Shown here: one piece after another, positions 47,331-58,618 of the stretch
Layout: each line of letters starts with the position of its first letter
Position numbering within the stretch: the first letter of the stretch is position 1
Source: Candidula unifasciata
Taxonomy: Eukaryota > Mollusca > Gastropoda > Stylommatophora > Geomitridae
Assembly: GCA_905116865.2 (NCBI GenBank)
Contig: CAJHNH020008571.1
Span: forward strand, 42,501-106,500
Direction: 5' to 3'
Length of the DNA stretch: 64,000 nucleotides
Notes under the pieces: model-generated
The model's input: the letters and a program-made list of their open reading frames with translations, nothing else
Database searches by the model: none
What the model was told of the DNA's origin: nothing
Translations under genes and position numbers: made by a program

Positions 47331-48665
47331 CCGTGGAGGGGGTCCCAGAAACCACGTTCAGCTATTAGACCATATTTATGGCCGGGCTATATTGCGGCCC
47401 CTGGTAAGAACCACAGTAGGGCTTCAAATAACATAAAATTGCATCCCACAAAAGGATGACAAGATTAGATGGCTGTTTGAAAAGATCCTAATATAAGACT
47501 GGCATGGGTGCCCAATTTGCGACCCTTTGAAAATTAAGTTTGTTCGCTCGTTCAGTTTCAAGGGGCGCCGAGAGAGCCACTTAAAACTGTTTTCAAGTTT
47601 ATAATGATGAGAATGATGACGACGATGGTGATATGACGATAATAATACCTTTCTAAATGACAAAAAATATTATAACACATTACCAAATATAAAATGTAGA
47701 AAGAAATAATTTGTGAGAGAACTATGCATGGTTGGGTGGGAAAAGGGGAAACAAAAAAAAGGGGGGGGGGGGGGGCATATCTCTCAAAAATGTTCTAGAT
47801 GGGCTGCCAAGTACAACTGTTCTGGGAAGGGGAACCCCAAGGGGTCTAAACCGATTTGTTCTACCCCCCCCCCCCCCCCCCCCCCCCGATTCGTGTGTGT
47901 AGCTACATATACTAGAGGTTTAACCTATAAACGTTGCATTGTGGTTTACAGCCTGGCTTACAATAGCTGCCTCTTACAGCACAACACATCCGATTTGATT
48001 AAAAGCTAAAAGCTTCAATTAGTCAACTTTTACGACATGTTTGTTAGGGGTAGTGGGTTTATTCATTTTATTTTCTTCCACACTGGGAGCCTGAAACCCA
48101 CACAGGGATCAGGGGTGAACAAGATATTACTGTTACAGAAACAATAACAGCAGAACTAGAATCACAGAACTCAACTCACCACCGTATGAATTCTGAATAA
48201 AATACATTAGCAGAATCTCACAACGCGGATCTGTACAAACCGCGACTAGAGCAAATTACCCACTGTGTGTTACAGCGCAGAAATCCTCCAGAGCAACATT
48301 AGCCCTAACGTTAAATCCTGTGTTACCGTATTGTTGAAAAAAAAAGGCAAAACAGAAAGAAAGATGTCCCGATGGATAGTAATAGGGAAAATAGCGTGAC
48401 AACTCTAGCAGAATGTGTATTAATTCCCCAGAAGCGGACTGCACGCAGATACTTGCCGGGTGGCCGTGTCTCCAAAGTTTGCGTGGCCCGGTGTCCCTGA
48501 CAGTGCATGAATTCGTAATCACAACATTAAGTTATGGAGCTCCGCTTGCGTCAGTGTTTGGGATGAGGGGACTTGGCGGAGCTGAAAGCAGGCGATAATT
48601 TTGTGACGCGAGAGAGACAGAGGGAGAAGGGAGTCGAGATGAAGACAAGGGAAGTTGAGGATAGT
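47330..48665. other. Unassigned sequence within duplication copy 1
   Basis: Contains a G15 run (47761-47775) and a C23 run (47865-47887) about 90 bp apart, and a family D fragment on minus near 48015-48110 ('TTTTACGACATG', 'GAAACCCACACAGGG'). The open frames here have no motif, and the copy 2 frames differ in length, which argues against coding. Confidence 0.55.
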
Positions 48666-48885
48666 AAAAGTAAGTAAAGGTCCCTTTACCACGCCTAAAG
48701 GCGTTTAGGGCATATAGGGCTACACCTATATTTTTATAGACCAATCAGCACAAGATGGGAGATGTGTTTAGCATCACGCCGGTCGCCTTTACTTCCCAGG
48801 ACTGCACCCGGTACCTACTCAAGGCTGGGTCGACATGGGAATCAATGTCGTTTTAGAATAAAATACGTTTCCGCCAGGAAGCGAA
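48665..48885 (-). repeat. SINE family A, minus orientation, head truncated (copy 1)
   Basis: 'AGTAAAGGTCCCTTTACCAC', 'TTTTTATAGACCAATCAGCA', 'TTTACTTCCCAGGACTGCAC', 'GGCTGGGTCGACATGG' and 'CCGCCAGGAAGCGAAG'; the tRNA-like head beyond this is missing. Counterpart at 56526-56750 is truncated at the same point, so the truncation predates the duplication. Confidence 0.82.
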
Positions 48886-49021
48886 GAGGATAGTAAAAGC
48901 GGGCAAGAAAAAGAGAAAAGGGGGAGGGGGAGGAATTGAGGAAAGAGATAGAGGAGATGGGGATAGCAAATCTTAGTAAGAGAGTCAGAGAGGTAAGTGA
49001 ATTAGATGGCAGGTGTGTGCA

Positions 49022-49252
<231 letters not shown>

Positions 49253-49429
49253 CGTGCAGAGAAACCTGCAAAAAATTGAATAAATCCATTACTCGAGCCA
49301 CCTGAGAAGCACAAGACAAATACAGAAAACTACGTCACTGGGTTACAACCTGGTTTCAGTGGGACGACAGGAGAGAGATAAAGAGAGAGAGAGAGAGAGA
49401 GCCAGGGGGGTGAAGGGATTGTAAAGATT

Positions 49430-49640
49430 ACGTTGCGTGGTCTTTACTTTACAGAAGATTGCAGAAGCAGCCCCAAGCATTTTTATTAGTGTTTTTGATG
49501 ATACTAGACAGTTTTACGTTCAGTGATTTGTCCAACTGACTAAATACTCGGCTCTCGATAGCACTGTCGAAACCAACACAGGGTTGTCTGCTGCCAAAAT
49601 ATTTGCAGCTGGGTTCGAAAGAACTAAGCCACAGTGAAGT
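49430..49640 (-). repeat. SINE family B, degraded
   Basis: 'TTTACAGAAGATTGCAGAAG', 'GCACTGTCGAAACCAACACA' and minus 'CGAACCCAGC'. Confidence 0.6.
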
Positions 49641-49689
49641 AAATTACTGGGTTTTTTTAAACCAAATTATAAAAACCAGTTAGAATTAA

Positions 49690-49860
49690 CTGTGTGCTTT
49701 TACAGAACGCTGCAGAACCAAGCTCAAAATATTTTTGTTCTGTTTTGTTTTACTAGACTATTTTATATTCAGTAGTTTGCCACGGCTTTCTCAATGTAAG
49801 CTCACTGTATTATTGTCGAGATCAACCCAAACCGGTCTGTAGCCAGATCACCCGCAACTA
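49690..49860 (-). repeat. SINE family B, degraded second copy
   Basis: 'TTTTACAGAACGCTGCAGAA', 'CAGTAGTTTGCCACGGCTTT' and 'TATTGTCGAGATCAACCC'. Same orientation as the preceding copy. Confidence 0.55.
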
Positions 49861-49875
49861 TAATTGAACAGCGTA

Positions 49876-50035
49876 TTACAGAATTGCGAACCAAGGTCTA
49901 AGCGACAGATGTCGACCACTGAAGAGAACCCACACATGCTCAACCGTCTCTGGAACCGAAATATTGTAGCCATTCTGGTCGCTGCAGTGGCTTAGAAGAA
50001 ACTGTAAGTTTAAGTCGAGATGATCCATGTCATTG
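49876..50035 (-). pseudogene. Possible RNase H-type LINE tail fragment
   Basis: Minus strand: 'LQFLLSHCSDQNGYNISV' and 'PETVEHVWVLFSGRH', resembling the 'ETxEHVLLxC' tail of RNase H-bearing LINEs, with Cys residues partly lost. It abuts a plus-strand RT fragment head-on. Confidence 0.45.
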
Positions 50036-50515
50036 AACTCGGTTTTATCCCAATCTATAATAAACATCAATGGTGACTGTTTAACAGAAATTAAAAGGAG
50101 GATGGCCATAACAATGCAAAGATTGAACAGCCTTAAAATTTTACGGTTAAGCACCAGCAAGGAGATCAAAATTCGAATTTTGAGAGTATGCATCTTCCCT
50201 GTGGCTACATACGGATGTGAGTCGTCGACTATCTCTCAGTCCTTAAGAAAGAGAAGAGTGGCTTTTGAGTTAAAATGCTATAGAAAGATTCTCAGAATAT
50301 CTTGGACAAAGAAGAGGAGGAAAACTGACATCTTGAAAGATCTGAACATCAAGGAAGATTGGCTAATAAACAGCATCCTGTTTCGGAAGATGACATATTT
50401 TGGTCATATCAAGCGCCACGACAGATTGGAAAACATAATAGCAGAAGGCATGGTACTAGGAAGGGGGAGGGGGCAGGAGCCAACCGAATCGAAGATGGGC
50501 ACAAGAAATAAGTGA
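50036..50515 (+). pseudogene. LINE reverse transcriptase C-terminal fragment
   Basis: Open frame with 'IININGDCLTEIKRRMAITM', 'RILRVCIFPVATYGCESS', 'AFELKCYRKILRISWTKKR', 'DILKDLNIKEDWLINSIL' and 'RKMTYFGHIKRHDRLENI'. This is the LINE thumb and C-terminal region in the usual order, with GH and RH conserved. It is well preserved but has no palm domain. The start is an abrupt junction near 50036. Confidence 0.85.
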
Positions 50516-50519
50516 CTCC

Positions 50520-51080
50520 TTGAGTGTGAAAGTACTGGCGAGAGACCGAGTTTCTTTCAGGCAGACTGTGATAAGAGCGACGTTCTGCAAAGGACCTGCT
50601 ACATGACGATGATTTATCCCAAACGACTGAGACTCTGAGAAGGTTATCCTTCTGCCGACAGCGTCGTGGAAAGTACGAACTCTGCAGATCCAGCGACTAT
50701 TGTCAGGGATCTCTACGTAAGCTGAAAAGGTGAATTGATTGACATGTCCGTGACACGAACCCACAACGTTGAGTACTAGAAAATCGGCTCGGCCACCCTA
50801 TCACCGAGTCTGCCATGTGTATAGAGTTGTACCCACTCTTTTGGAAACAGTCAGACTTGGAGCCATTTGAAAACATCATATGGTAATTCAAACAGAAGAA
50901 CAGACCTGATGTTTCCTTTTCGTTAATGTTTTGTTTGACAAGCAACGACACAAACATCACAAACTGATTTAACTGCCATGTAATCTATTTTCTTTTTTTA
51001 ACAACAATTTCTGCCTGTATTTACTACTTTTGTGGAACCTAGACGTTTTTAGCTGCATGGCTATTTCAGGTGGCGTTGAC
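50520..51080. other. No recognisable gene or element
   Basis: Nothing supported; minus frames at 50456-50764 and 50703-50960 have no motif. Confidence 0.5.
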
Positions 51081-51086
51081 TATAGT

Positions 51087-51230
51087 TTAACTCTTTTAGT
51101 CCCAGGAGGTTTAGCATCAGAGACCACAGAGGTAGTAAAGAGAGAGACGAAAAATCAAAACAACTTGCGTTCACTGGGCTTTTAGGTAGGAGCCTACGAA
51201 CGTATGATGTTTTCCTTAGCACAAAAAATG
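51087..51230. mobile_element. Piggybac-like MITE, relative of 42322-42436
   Basis: Starts at TTAA with 'CTCTTTTAGTCCCAGGAGG' and shares 'TTTTAGGTAGGAGCCTACGA' and 'ACGTATGATG' with the copy at 42322. The right end is degraded. Confidence 0.65.
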
Positions 51231-51419
51231 TCTAAAAAAATTTCTTTGCCCCAGACAAGAAAAACCTCATGACCTTACAGAGCATTCTAACGTGGCACTC
51301 CGCTGACATGACAACCCAAAGTTTATAGAAAAAAACTCGAAATGACATCCTGAATAGAAATGTGCCTAGCTGAATTTTCGCTTCCCTAGCAGAGACGAAC
51401 GACGCTTGGTCATACAGCT

Positions 51420-51486
51420 TAAGGTTAGTTGTGTGTCCTTTACAGAACGTTGCAGAACAAACCACAGCATTTCTGGGCTCTTTGTA
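51420..51486 (-). repeat. SINE family B fragment
   Basis: 'TTTACAGAACGTTGCAGAAC' and neighbours. It stops where the minisatellite starts. Confidence 0.6.
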
Positions 51487-51492
51487 AGAAAG

Positions 51493-52237
51493 GGTATCAG
51501 AACATGAGAAAAGGTACCTGAACACGAGAAAGGGTATCAGATCACGAGAAAAGGTACCAAAACACGAGAAAAAGTACCAGAACACGAGAAAAGATACCAG
51601 AACACGAGAAAAGGTACCAGAACACGAGAAAAGATACCAGAACACGAGAAAAGATACCAGAACACGAGAAAAGATACCAGAACACGAGAAAAGATACCAG
51701 AACACGAGAAAATGTGCCTGAACACGAGAAAAGATACCTGAACACGACAAAAGATACCAGAACACGAGAAAAGATACCAGAACACGACAAAAGATACCAG
51801 AACACGATAAAAGATACCAGAACACGAGAAAAGATACCAGAACACGGGGAAATATACCTAAACACGAAAAAAGGTGCCTTAACACGAGAAAAAATACCAG
51901 AACACGAAAAAAGGTGCCTTAACACGAGAAAAGATACCAGAACACGAGAAAAGACACGAGAACACGAGAAAAGATACCAGAACACGAGAAAAGATACCAG
52001 AACACAAGAAAAGATATCAGAACACGAGAAAAGATACCAGAACACGAGAAAAGATACCAGAACACGAGAAAAGATATCAGAACACAAGAAAAGATATCAG
52101 AACACGAGAAAAGATACCAGAACACGAGAAAAGATATCAGAACACAAGAAAAGATATCAGAACACAAGAAAAGATATCAGAACACGAGAAAAGATATCAG
52201 AACACGAGAAAAAGTACCAGAACACGCCAAAAGTACC
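51493..52237. repeat. 20-bp minisatellite array, copy 2 (about 37 units)
   Basis: Units of 'TACCAGAACACGAGAAAAGA' with TATCAG and AACACAAG variants. The dominant unit differs from that of the copy 1 array at two positions. No spacers. Confidence 0.96.
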
Positions 52238-52282
52238 AAGTCTTTAATTTTGGAATACAAAACGTTAAAATGTCTCTAATAA

Positions 52283-52350
52283 CACACACACACACATACA
52301 CACATACACACATACACACACACACATACACACACACACATACACACACC
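52283..52350. repeat. (CA)n microsatellite
   Basis: ACAC and ATACAC repeats; shorter counterpart at 41800-41833. Confidence 0.9.
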
Positions 52351-52400
52351 AACTGGTTTTCCATATATTCGAACAGAACTGAAATTATGTGTTCATTACA

Positions 52401-52655
52401 CAATTTCTGTATTCTTTCTGTGTGGATTCAGGGACCCCATTGTAGGCGGGGGGGGGGGGGATAAAAACCACTCCCCACACCCACCCCTTTTGTCCCTCCA
52501 ACAAGCCTGTCGTAAGAGGCGACTAAATAGGGGTGTTTTCTTTGAAGTCGGAGTGCATCTAACCAACACTTGTAAAAGGGATGTGCACGCAAAACCAAGG
52601 GGAACAATCAGAACTTTCCGCATGAGTTTACAGTCGGTAAAGGCGAAGAAGAAGA
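52401..52655 (+). repeat. Family D dispersed repeat (copy 2)
   Basis: Same landmarks as 41880-42150, with a G run at 52448-52459 and a GAAGAAGAAGAA tail at 52645-52656. Confidence 0.78.
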
Positions 52656-53027
52656 AGGAAATCGCTATCCAATTTTTCTTTTTTTCTCTCAGATTGTTAC
52701 GAAGCTGTTGTGGTGGTTTCCCGTTGGTGCAGTCAATGTCCGGGAGCAATAATTGAGCTCATCGGTGCAGTTAGTGTCAAAATCTACAAAGAAGAGCTAT
52801 TTTTCCATGCACTCTTAATCACTGTGTGTGTATATGTGTGTGTAGGGTTTGTGGGTATTTGTGTATATATGTGTGTGTGTGTGTGTGGTTGAAAGGTAAA
52901 CATAACGCCAAAATTTAAAATATATATATATTGATACACAATTACTAAAATTCACTGAAACACTAGGCGTGATACCAATGTACAGTTTAGCTCTTTAAAA
53001 AAAAAACCATTATTTCAGTATTTTTTT

Positions 53028-53410
53028 TTTAGGACGTTGTAGAACTAATGGCCTGTGTGGTTTTTCTAGGCAAATTTACGTCGGGTTCAAACCCGATGAG
53101 GGCTGGGATTTTTTTCACGTGGACTTCTAGTAATTTTTCCTGGTTTCTGCACAGGAAGGCCGGATGGCAGTGTGTATTCTTGCGCAAGTCACACACAAAA
53201 AAATTCCTCGACAATTGAAAATCGAAAAGAGTAACCTAACGGCGCTGCTCGGGCAAAATTAAGAGTTAAAAATCTACCCAAAGTATTTCAGGATCCTCAC
53301 CAGTGCAACGGTGCGCTTAGATTTAACAGACTCAGGCTTCAGTTGGAAGTAGAACGCAGCACTTGTGGGTTACACCCGTGTGACATGGTGTTGATCCGTT
53401 GAGTAAACAA
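53028..53410 (+). repeat. Fused SINE B fragment and SINE C (copy 2)
   Basis: A short family B piece (to 'AAATTTACGTC') runs directly into family C ('GGGTTCAAACCC'). Compared with copy 1, about 150 bp (42737-42886) is missing; a shared TC at the breakpoint suggests a microhomology deletion. Confidence 0.8.
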
Positions 53411-53567
53411 ACAAACTCTACAAGGGTCAAACAGTACCAAATGTCTACTAACTTCTGCAGCCCTGTCCCTGAATCTGGCCTGGAGTGTACATCTTCTCAG
53501 GCTGCGCGGCTTTTTAATTTCTTCGCGTTTTCTGCCTCCCAGCTTGCGTCTTTTGTAGTTTGTCATT

Positions 53568-54116
53568 CCGTCAAACGTCGATTAACCGTCACTCGTTTAA
53601 CTGTCAGTTTTGTTATCCGCTATCGTCCTTAAAATAAATTAGTATCAACAAGCAGGCAGCTTTAAAATTGTCCACATATTACTTTTACACCCTACTGTGT
53701 AAAGCTGGAAGTGACTGCACTGCATGATGAAACAATGTTTCAAATGCAAGAGGAGGCAAATGTGACATATATCGATTTTTCTGAATGAAATACGCAACAT
53801 GGCTGCGCAGAAAGCTCGAATCTCAAAGACAGACGGAGATTACAGATTATTTGAAAGCAACGTAGGTTCTTAGTATTACAATACATTTCTATAGATTATT
53901 ACTTCTATACTGAAGTTTATATTGATCGTTTTGTAAAATTAAAAACAATTTGTTAATATCATCACTTTCAAAGGATTATGTTTTAATCTTTTTTCCCAAT
54001 CCCGCAGTCACATCACGTAACTCTACATATGTATCGAAGAGATTTCCGTTACCCGTCTATTCGGTTATCCGTCTCAGCCCTGGTCCTTGGGGTGACGGTT
54101 AATCGAAGTTTTACTG
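53568..54116. mobile_element. Tigger-like MITE 1 (copy 2)
   Basis: Ends 'CCGTCAAACGTCGATTAACC' and, inverted, 'CAGTAAAACTTCGATTAACC'; TA follows at 54117-54118. No transposase. Confidence 0.75.
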
Positions 54117-54486
54117 TACATCAAATGAGAAGAGGGGCGTCGAACACAAGGGAGATATACAACAAAACTGACAGATAACATCAGAGAAACTATACAACAG
54201 TGCCATGTCTTTATAGTCGAGGCAGCCAGAAGGCATAGGAGCAGAAATCTACATCTCAATCGACACTCCGAAGCGCCAAAGAAGAATTGGAGAAGTAGAA
54301 GAAGAATGTATTATAATGTCACTGAAATGTTTACGCTTATTTTTCCAATAACAGTTTGTTTTTCTTTCCTTCCTCATCTCTACACAACTCCTTTGTTTAA
54401 TTAACTTGGTGAAATGCAACATATCCTTATATATATAGCATTATTGTCATTATCATCATCACTAAAGAGTGTTCAAGTGCTATATA

Positions 54487-54664
54487 CGGTAAAACCTAGT
54501 TAATCCAAACTCAAAGAGACCAACAAAGAACGTGCTGAAACATTCGTAGTAACCGGGGACTAACCGATGAATTATGAATAAATACACAACTGATAGAATC
54601 AAACTTTTTTTATGTTAGCATAGTAAACTCTTCTTCAGCGAGTTCGTGTTAACGAGGCTTAACA
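54487..54664. mobile_element. Tigger-like MITE 2 (copy 2), 178 bp, uninterrupted
   Basis: Ends 'CGGTAAAACCTAGTTAATCC' and, inverted, 'TGTTAAGCCTCGTTAACACG'; flanked by TA at 54485-54486 and 54665-54666. Confidence 0.78.
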
Positions 54665-54842
54665 TAAGATAGAACATTGTTGTTATAACCATATGAGACG
54701 TAAACAACAATGTAGACAAGCTGACAAACGTTTACTTACAACCCAGATATGGCTGTTGAGTACAATTCACAGAAAGTGATACAGAAAACAATGATGCAAT
54801 TCTCCTGGAGACAGATGGTAACCGTAAATTGAGCAGAACCAG

Positions 54843-55076
54843 AACTCTGCTCTTGCTGCCGAAGATGTGGACGAAGTGCAAAATAACATGCTCTATAGAT
54901 AAACTATGGTTTTTTGTGTGGAAGATGGCTCTTGTTTATGAAGATGGGGACGGACTGCAGAATAACATGCTCTATAGATAAACTATGGTTGTTGTGTGGA
55001 AGATGGCTCTTGTTTATGAAGATGGGGACGGAGTGCAGAATAACATGCTCTATAGATAAACTATGGTTGTTGTGTG
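54843..55076. repeat. 78-bp tandem repeat, 3 units (1 unit in copy 1)
   Basis: 'GAAGATGG' anchors fall at 54921, 54999 and 55077, a 78-bp period. Each unit holds 'GCAGAATAACATGCTCTATA'. Copy 1 has one unit near 47165-47235. In-frame length (26 codons), but no coding signal. Confidence 0.9.
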
Positions 55077-56525
55077 AAAGATGGCTGTTCTTCTCTATCT
55101 GTCTTCTTTTACCCCACCAGGACATCACACAAGCGATAACCACCTGCTGACACAAAGTGCCACCACGTGGATGAGGATCACCCGTGGAGGGGTCCCAGAA
55201 ACCACGTTCAGCCATTAGACCATATTTATGGAAGGGCTATATTGCGGCCCCTGGCAAGAACCACAGTAGGGCTTCAAATAACATAAAATTGCATCCCACA
55301 AAAGGATAACAAGATTAGATGGCTGTTTGAAAAGATCCTAATATAAGACTGGCATGCGTGCCCAATTTGCGACCCTTTGAAAATTAAGTTTGTTAGCTCG
55401 TTCGGTTTCAAGGAGCGCCGAGAGAGCGACTTAAAACTGTTTTTAATTTTATAATGATGAGGATGATGATGATGATGACGACGATGGTGATATGACGATA
55501 ATAATACCTTTCTAAATGACAAAAAATATTATAAAACATTACCAAATATAAAATGTAGAAAGAAATAATTTGTGAGAGAACTATGCATGGTTGGGTGGGA
55601 AAAGGGGAAACAAAAAAGAGGGGGAGGGGGGGGGGGGCATAACTCTCAAAAATGTTCTAGATGGGCTGCCACGTGCAACTGTTCTGGGAAGGGGAACCCC
55701 AAGGGGTCTAAACCGATTTGTTCTACCCCCCCTCCCCCCCCCCCCCCGATTCGTGTGTGTAGCTACATATACTAGAGGTTTAACCTATAAACGTTGCATT
55801 GTGGTTTACAGCCTGGCTTACAATAGCTGCCTCTTACAGCACAACACATCCGATTTGATTAAAAGCTAAAAGCTTCAATTAGTCAACTTTTACGACATGT
55901 TTGTTAGGGGTAGTGGGTTTATTCATTTTATTTTCTTCCACACTGGGAGCCTGAAACCCACACAGGGATCAGGGGTGAACAAGATATTACTGTTACAGAA
56001 ACAATAACAGCAGAACTAGAATCACAGAACTCAACTCACCACCGTATGATTTCTGTATAAAATACATTAGCAGAATCTCACAACGCGAATCTGTACAAAC
56101 CGCGACTAGAGCAAATTACCCGCTGTGTGTTACAGCGCAGAAATCCTCCAGAGTAACATTAGCCCCAACGTTAAATCCTGTGTTACCGTATTGTTGAAAA
56201 AAAAGGCAAAACAGAAAGAAAGATGTCCCGATGGATAGTAATAGGGAAAATAGCGTGACAACTCTAGCAGAATGTGTATTAATTTCCCAGAAGCGGACTG
56301 CACGCAGATACTTGCCGGGTGGCCGTGTCTCCAAAGTTTGCGTGGCCCGGTGTCCCTGGCAGTGCATGAATTCGTAATCACAACATCAAGTTATGGAGCT
56401 CCGCTTGCGTCAGTGTTCGGGATGGGGGGACTTGGCGGATCTGAAAGCAGGCGATAATTTTGTGTGGCGAGACAGACAGAGGGAGAAGGGAGTCGAGATG
56501 GAGATAGCGAAAGGTGAGGATAGTA
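55077..56525. other. Unassigned sequence within duplication copy 2
   Basis: Mirrors 47236-48664, including the G run (55619-55637, here broken by one A) and C run (55726-55747, broken by one T) and the family D trace near 55880-55975. Frames differ from copy 1. Confidence 0.55.
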
Positions 56526-56750
56526 AAAGTAAGTAAAGGTCCCTTTTCCACACCTAAAGGCGTATAGAGCATATAGGGCTAGACCTATAATTTTAAATAC
56601 CAATTAGAACAAGATGTGTGAAGTGGTCAGCATCACGTCGGTCGCCTTTACTTCACAGGACTGCACCCGGTACCCACTCAAGCCGGGTCGACAAGGGAAT
56701 CAAGGTCCATTTCGAAAAAGTCCATCTCCGCTAGAAAGCGAAGAGTATAG
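56526..56750 (-). repeat. SINE family A, minus orientation, head truncated (copy 2)
   Basis: Counterpart of 48665-48885 with somewhat more substitutions; same truncation point. Confidence 0.8.
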
Positions 56751-56862
56751 TAAATGCGGGAAAGAAAAAAAGAGAAGGGGGAGGAATTGAGGAAAGAGGA
56801 GATTGGAATAGCAAATCTGAGTAAGAGAGTCAGAGAGGTAAGTGAATTAGCAGGTGTGTGCA

Positions 56863-56866
<4 letters not shown>

Positions 56867-56910
<44 letters not shown>

Positions 56911-56931
56911 GCGCGAAAGATAAAAATTGTA

Positions 56932-56996
<65 letters not shown>
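56867..56996. repeat. (TG)n, (GA)n and (TA)n microsatellites (copy 2)
   Basis: TG 56867-56877, GA 56878-56905, TA 56935-56996. The TA run resumes at 58513 after the Helitron. Confidence 0.95.
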
Positions 56997-56997
<1 letters not shown>

Positions 56998-58512
56998 CAA
57001 TGTTTGTGTGTTTGTTTGCCCCCTATAGACTCCGAAACTACTGAACCGATTTAGCTGAAATTTTCAGGATATGTTTGTTTTGATACCGGATGTTAAACCA
57101 ACATTGTTTTAAAATTCAACCTGTCACTGTTAGAGATAGGTGACCACAATTTAAGCAAAAATATTCGAAACTAATATTTAAATTGTTAGTGACATCTAAT
57201 TATAGCCACGTTAGTGATTGCCCATGCGCCGTAGTCAGAACGCAAGTCTTCCGCTATTCGCCGGCGAGTTACGTGCAGCCAACGCCTTCTCTAATAACAT
57301 AGAGTAGGTCGTGGTACAGCAAACAAAACTATCTCTATATTTGTGTAGGCAGTGATTGCCACAATAACCATATTAAACATGATTTCTATTTTCTGTTTTT
57401 TTTCAAACAACCTTCGATGGGAGGGGGGGGGGCATCAAGGACTATCTCGACGCCGGCGCAGACATTGACTGCGACATTAACTTCATTAACCGTGTTAGAC
57501 ACGTGCGATTTCGATTGTTGTGCCGTTTCATTAATATATCTGGAGTATCTGTCTATGAGAAAACAATTGCCTGCGGTTTTGAGTTGTGTTATAATCAGAC
57601 ACGGTAGTAGTAGGGTCACACATCTCTATAGTTTAGTTCTCTTTTCGTTGCTCCTATGAAGTGGCTGCTTGGTCGAATGGTTACAACACTGGGTTCCTGT
57701 GCGGAAGACCAGGGTTCGAATCCGCAATAGTAAATTTTTTTTTTACCCCGGACTAAAATAATATCCTTATCTGCTCTGTCGTGGTGACAGCACTAGCCAT
57801 GTTGCCCTTAATACTAAAAAAAAAAAAGACAAGTAAATGGGTAAACTATTTGATAATTAAATTTGACCATTTCGCATACTTATGATTGCATTTTAAAACT
57901 TTGCGATTGCATGGTTACGCTGACATTTCATAGCTTTCCATTTATTTTCATTTAGATTTAGTTATTTCATCTGCGTTGGAATTTTAAGCTGTGCTGTTCT
58001 CATTACCTAATTTGTTTATATTTTACTAATGCTACCTCCGCTTTTCTATTTTTTACGACTTACTTTGTTATTTACAAGTACAGTTGTAGCTTTACTTCCG
58101 TCTCCTATAAAAATACAAACAGCTTTAGCATGTGATAACCAAATAACCATTTTTGTTAATGGTGCTAATAACACCTTTTAAACGACCAATAATATAAAGA
58201 CACAATTATAAGGTGCGTGTTCTAAAGTTGGAAAACCAGACTATCTCTATATCTGTGCAGAAAATGATTGCGACATTAACTATATCAGACACGAGCGATT
58301 TCCATTGTCTTTCTTTTCCAAAAACCTTTGATGAGGGAGAGAGTAGTAGGTGGATTTAGTTGTGGTGGTGAGGAGGGGGGGGGGGGGCGGGGATCAAAGA
58401 CTATCTTTTATCTGAGCAGACAATGATTGCATTAGACAAGTGCGATTTCTATTTTCTTTCATTTCCATTTAGCTAAACTATGCCACAGCAACGCGTGGCC
58501 GGGTACAGCTAG
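56997..58512 (+). mobile_element. Non-autonomous Helitron, about 1.5 kb, inside a TA microsatellite
   Basis: Begins TC (56997-56998). The 5' part 'CCCCTATAGACTCCGAAACT' and 'ACTGAACCGATTTAGCTGAA' is a well-known Helitron-type 5' region in invertebrates. It ends CTAG (58509-58512) after 'AACGCGTGGCCGGGTACAG', also a familiar Helitron-type 3' end. The bases outside are A on the left and T on the right, the expected AT target with no duplication. No Rep/helicase gene is present. Internal units with 'ACTATCTCTAT', 'GATTGCGACATTAAC' and a G run repeat several times (57327-57480 and 58228-58450). Confidence 0.85.
57661..57832 (+). repeat. tRNA-derived SINE inside the Helitron
   Basis: A box TGGTCGAATGG and B box GGTTCGAATCC are both perfect matches to the pol III pattern, about 35 bp apart. 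The unit runs into a T-rich break, then body sequence and an A-run (57816-57828) as tail. Folding as a full tRNA is not clear because the 3' acceptor half is missing, so this is a SINE or tRNA pseudogene and not a functional tRNA. Confidence 0.72.
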
Positions 58513-58611
<99 letters not shown>

Positions 58612-58615
58612 TATA
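58513..58615. repeat. (TA)n microsatellite, right half
   Basis: Continuation of the 56935-56996 TA run; together they formed one array before Helitron insertion. Confidence 0.9.
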
Positions 58616-58618
58616 AAA

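Larger units (their letters stand above)
51488..56996 (+). repeat. Segmental duplication, copy 2
   Basis: Partner of 41078-49250. It begins in the 20-bp minisatellite and, as seen here, ends in a TA microsatellite that has been invaded by a Helitron. It lacks the Mutator-like and piggyBac-like insertions of copy 1. Confidence 0.95.

Noticed and set aside
47713..48009. Duplicate open frames at 47713-48009 and 55572-55869
   Set aside because: Indels in the G and C runs shift the frame between the two copies, so the reading is not conserved.
57661..57735. Candidate tRNA gene
   Set aside because: A and B boxes are perfect, but the 3' acceptor half is replaced by a T-rich stretch and body sequence; fits a SINE head.
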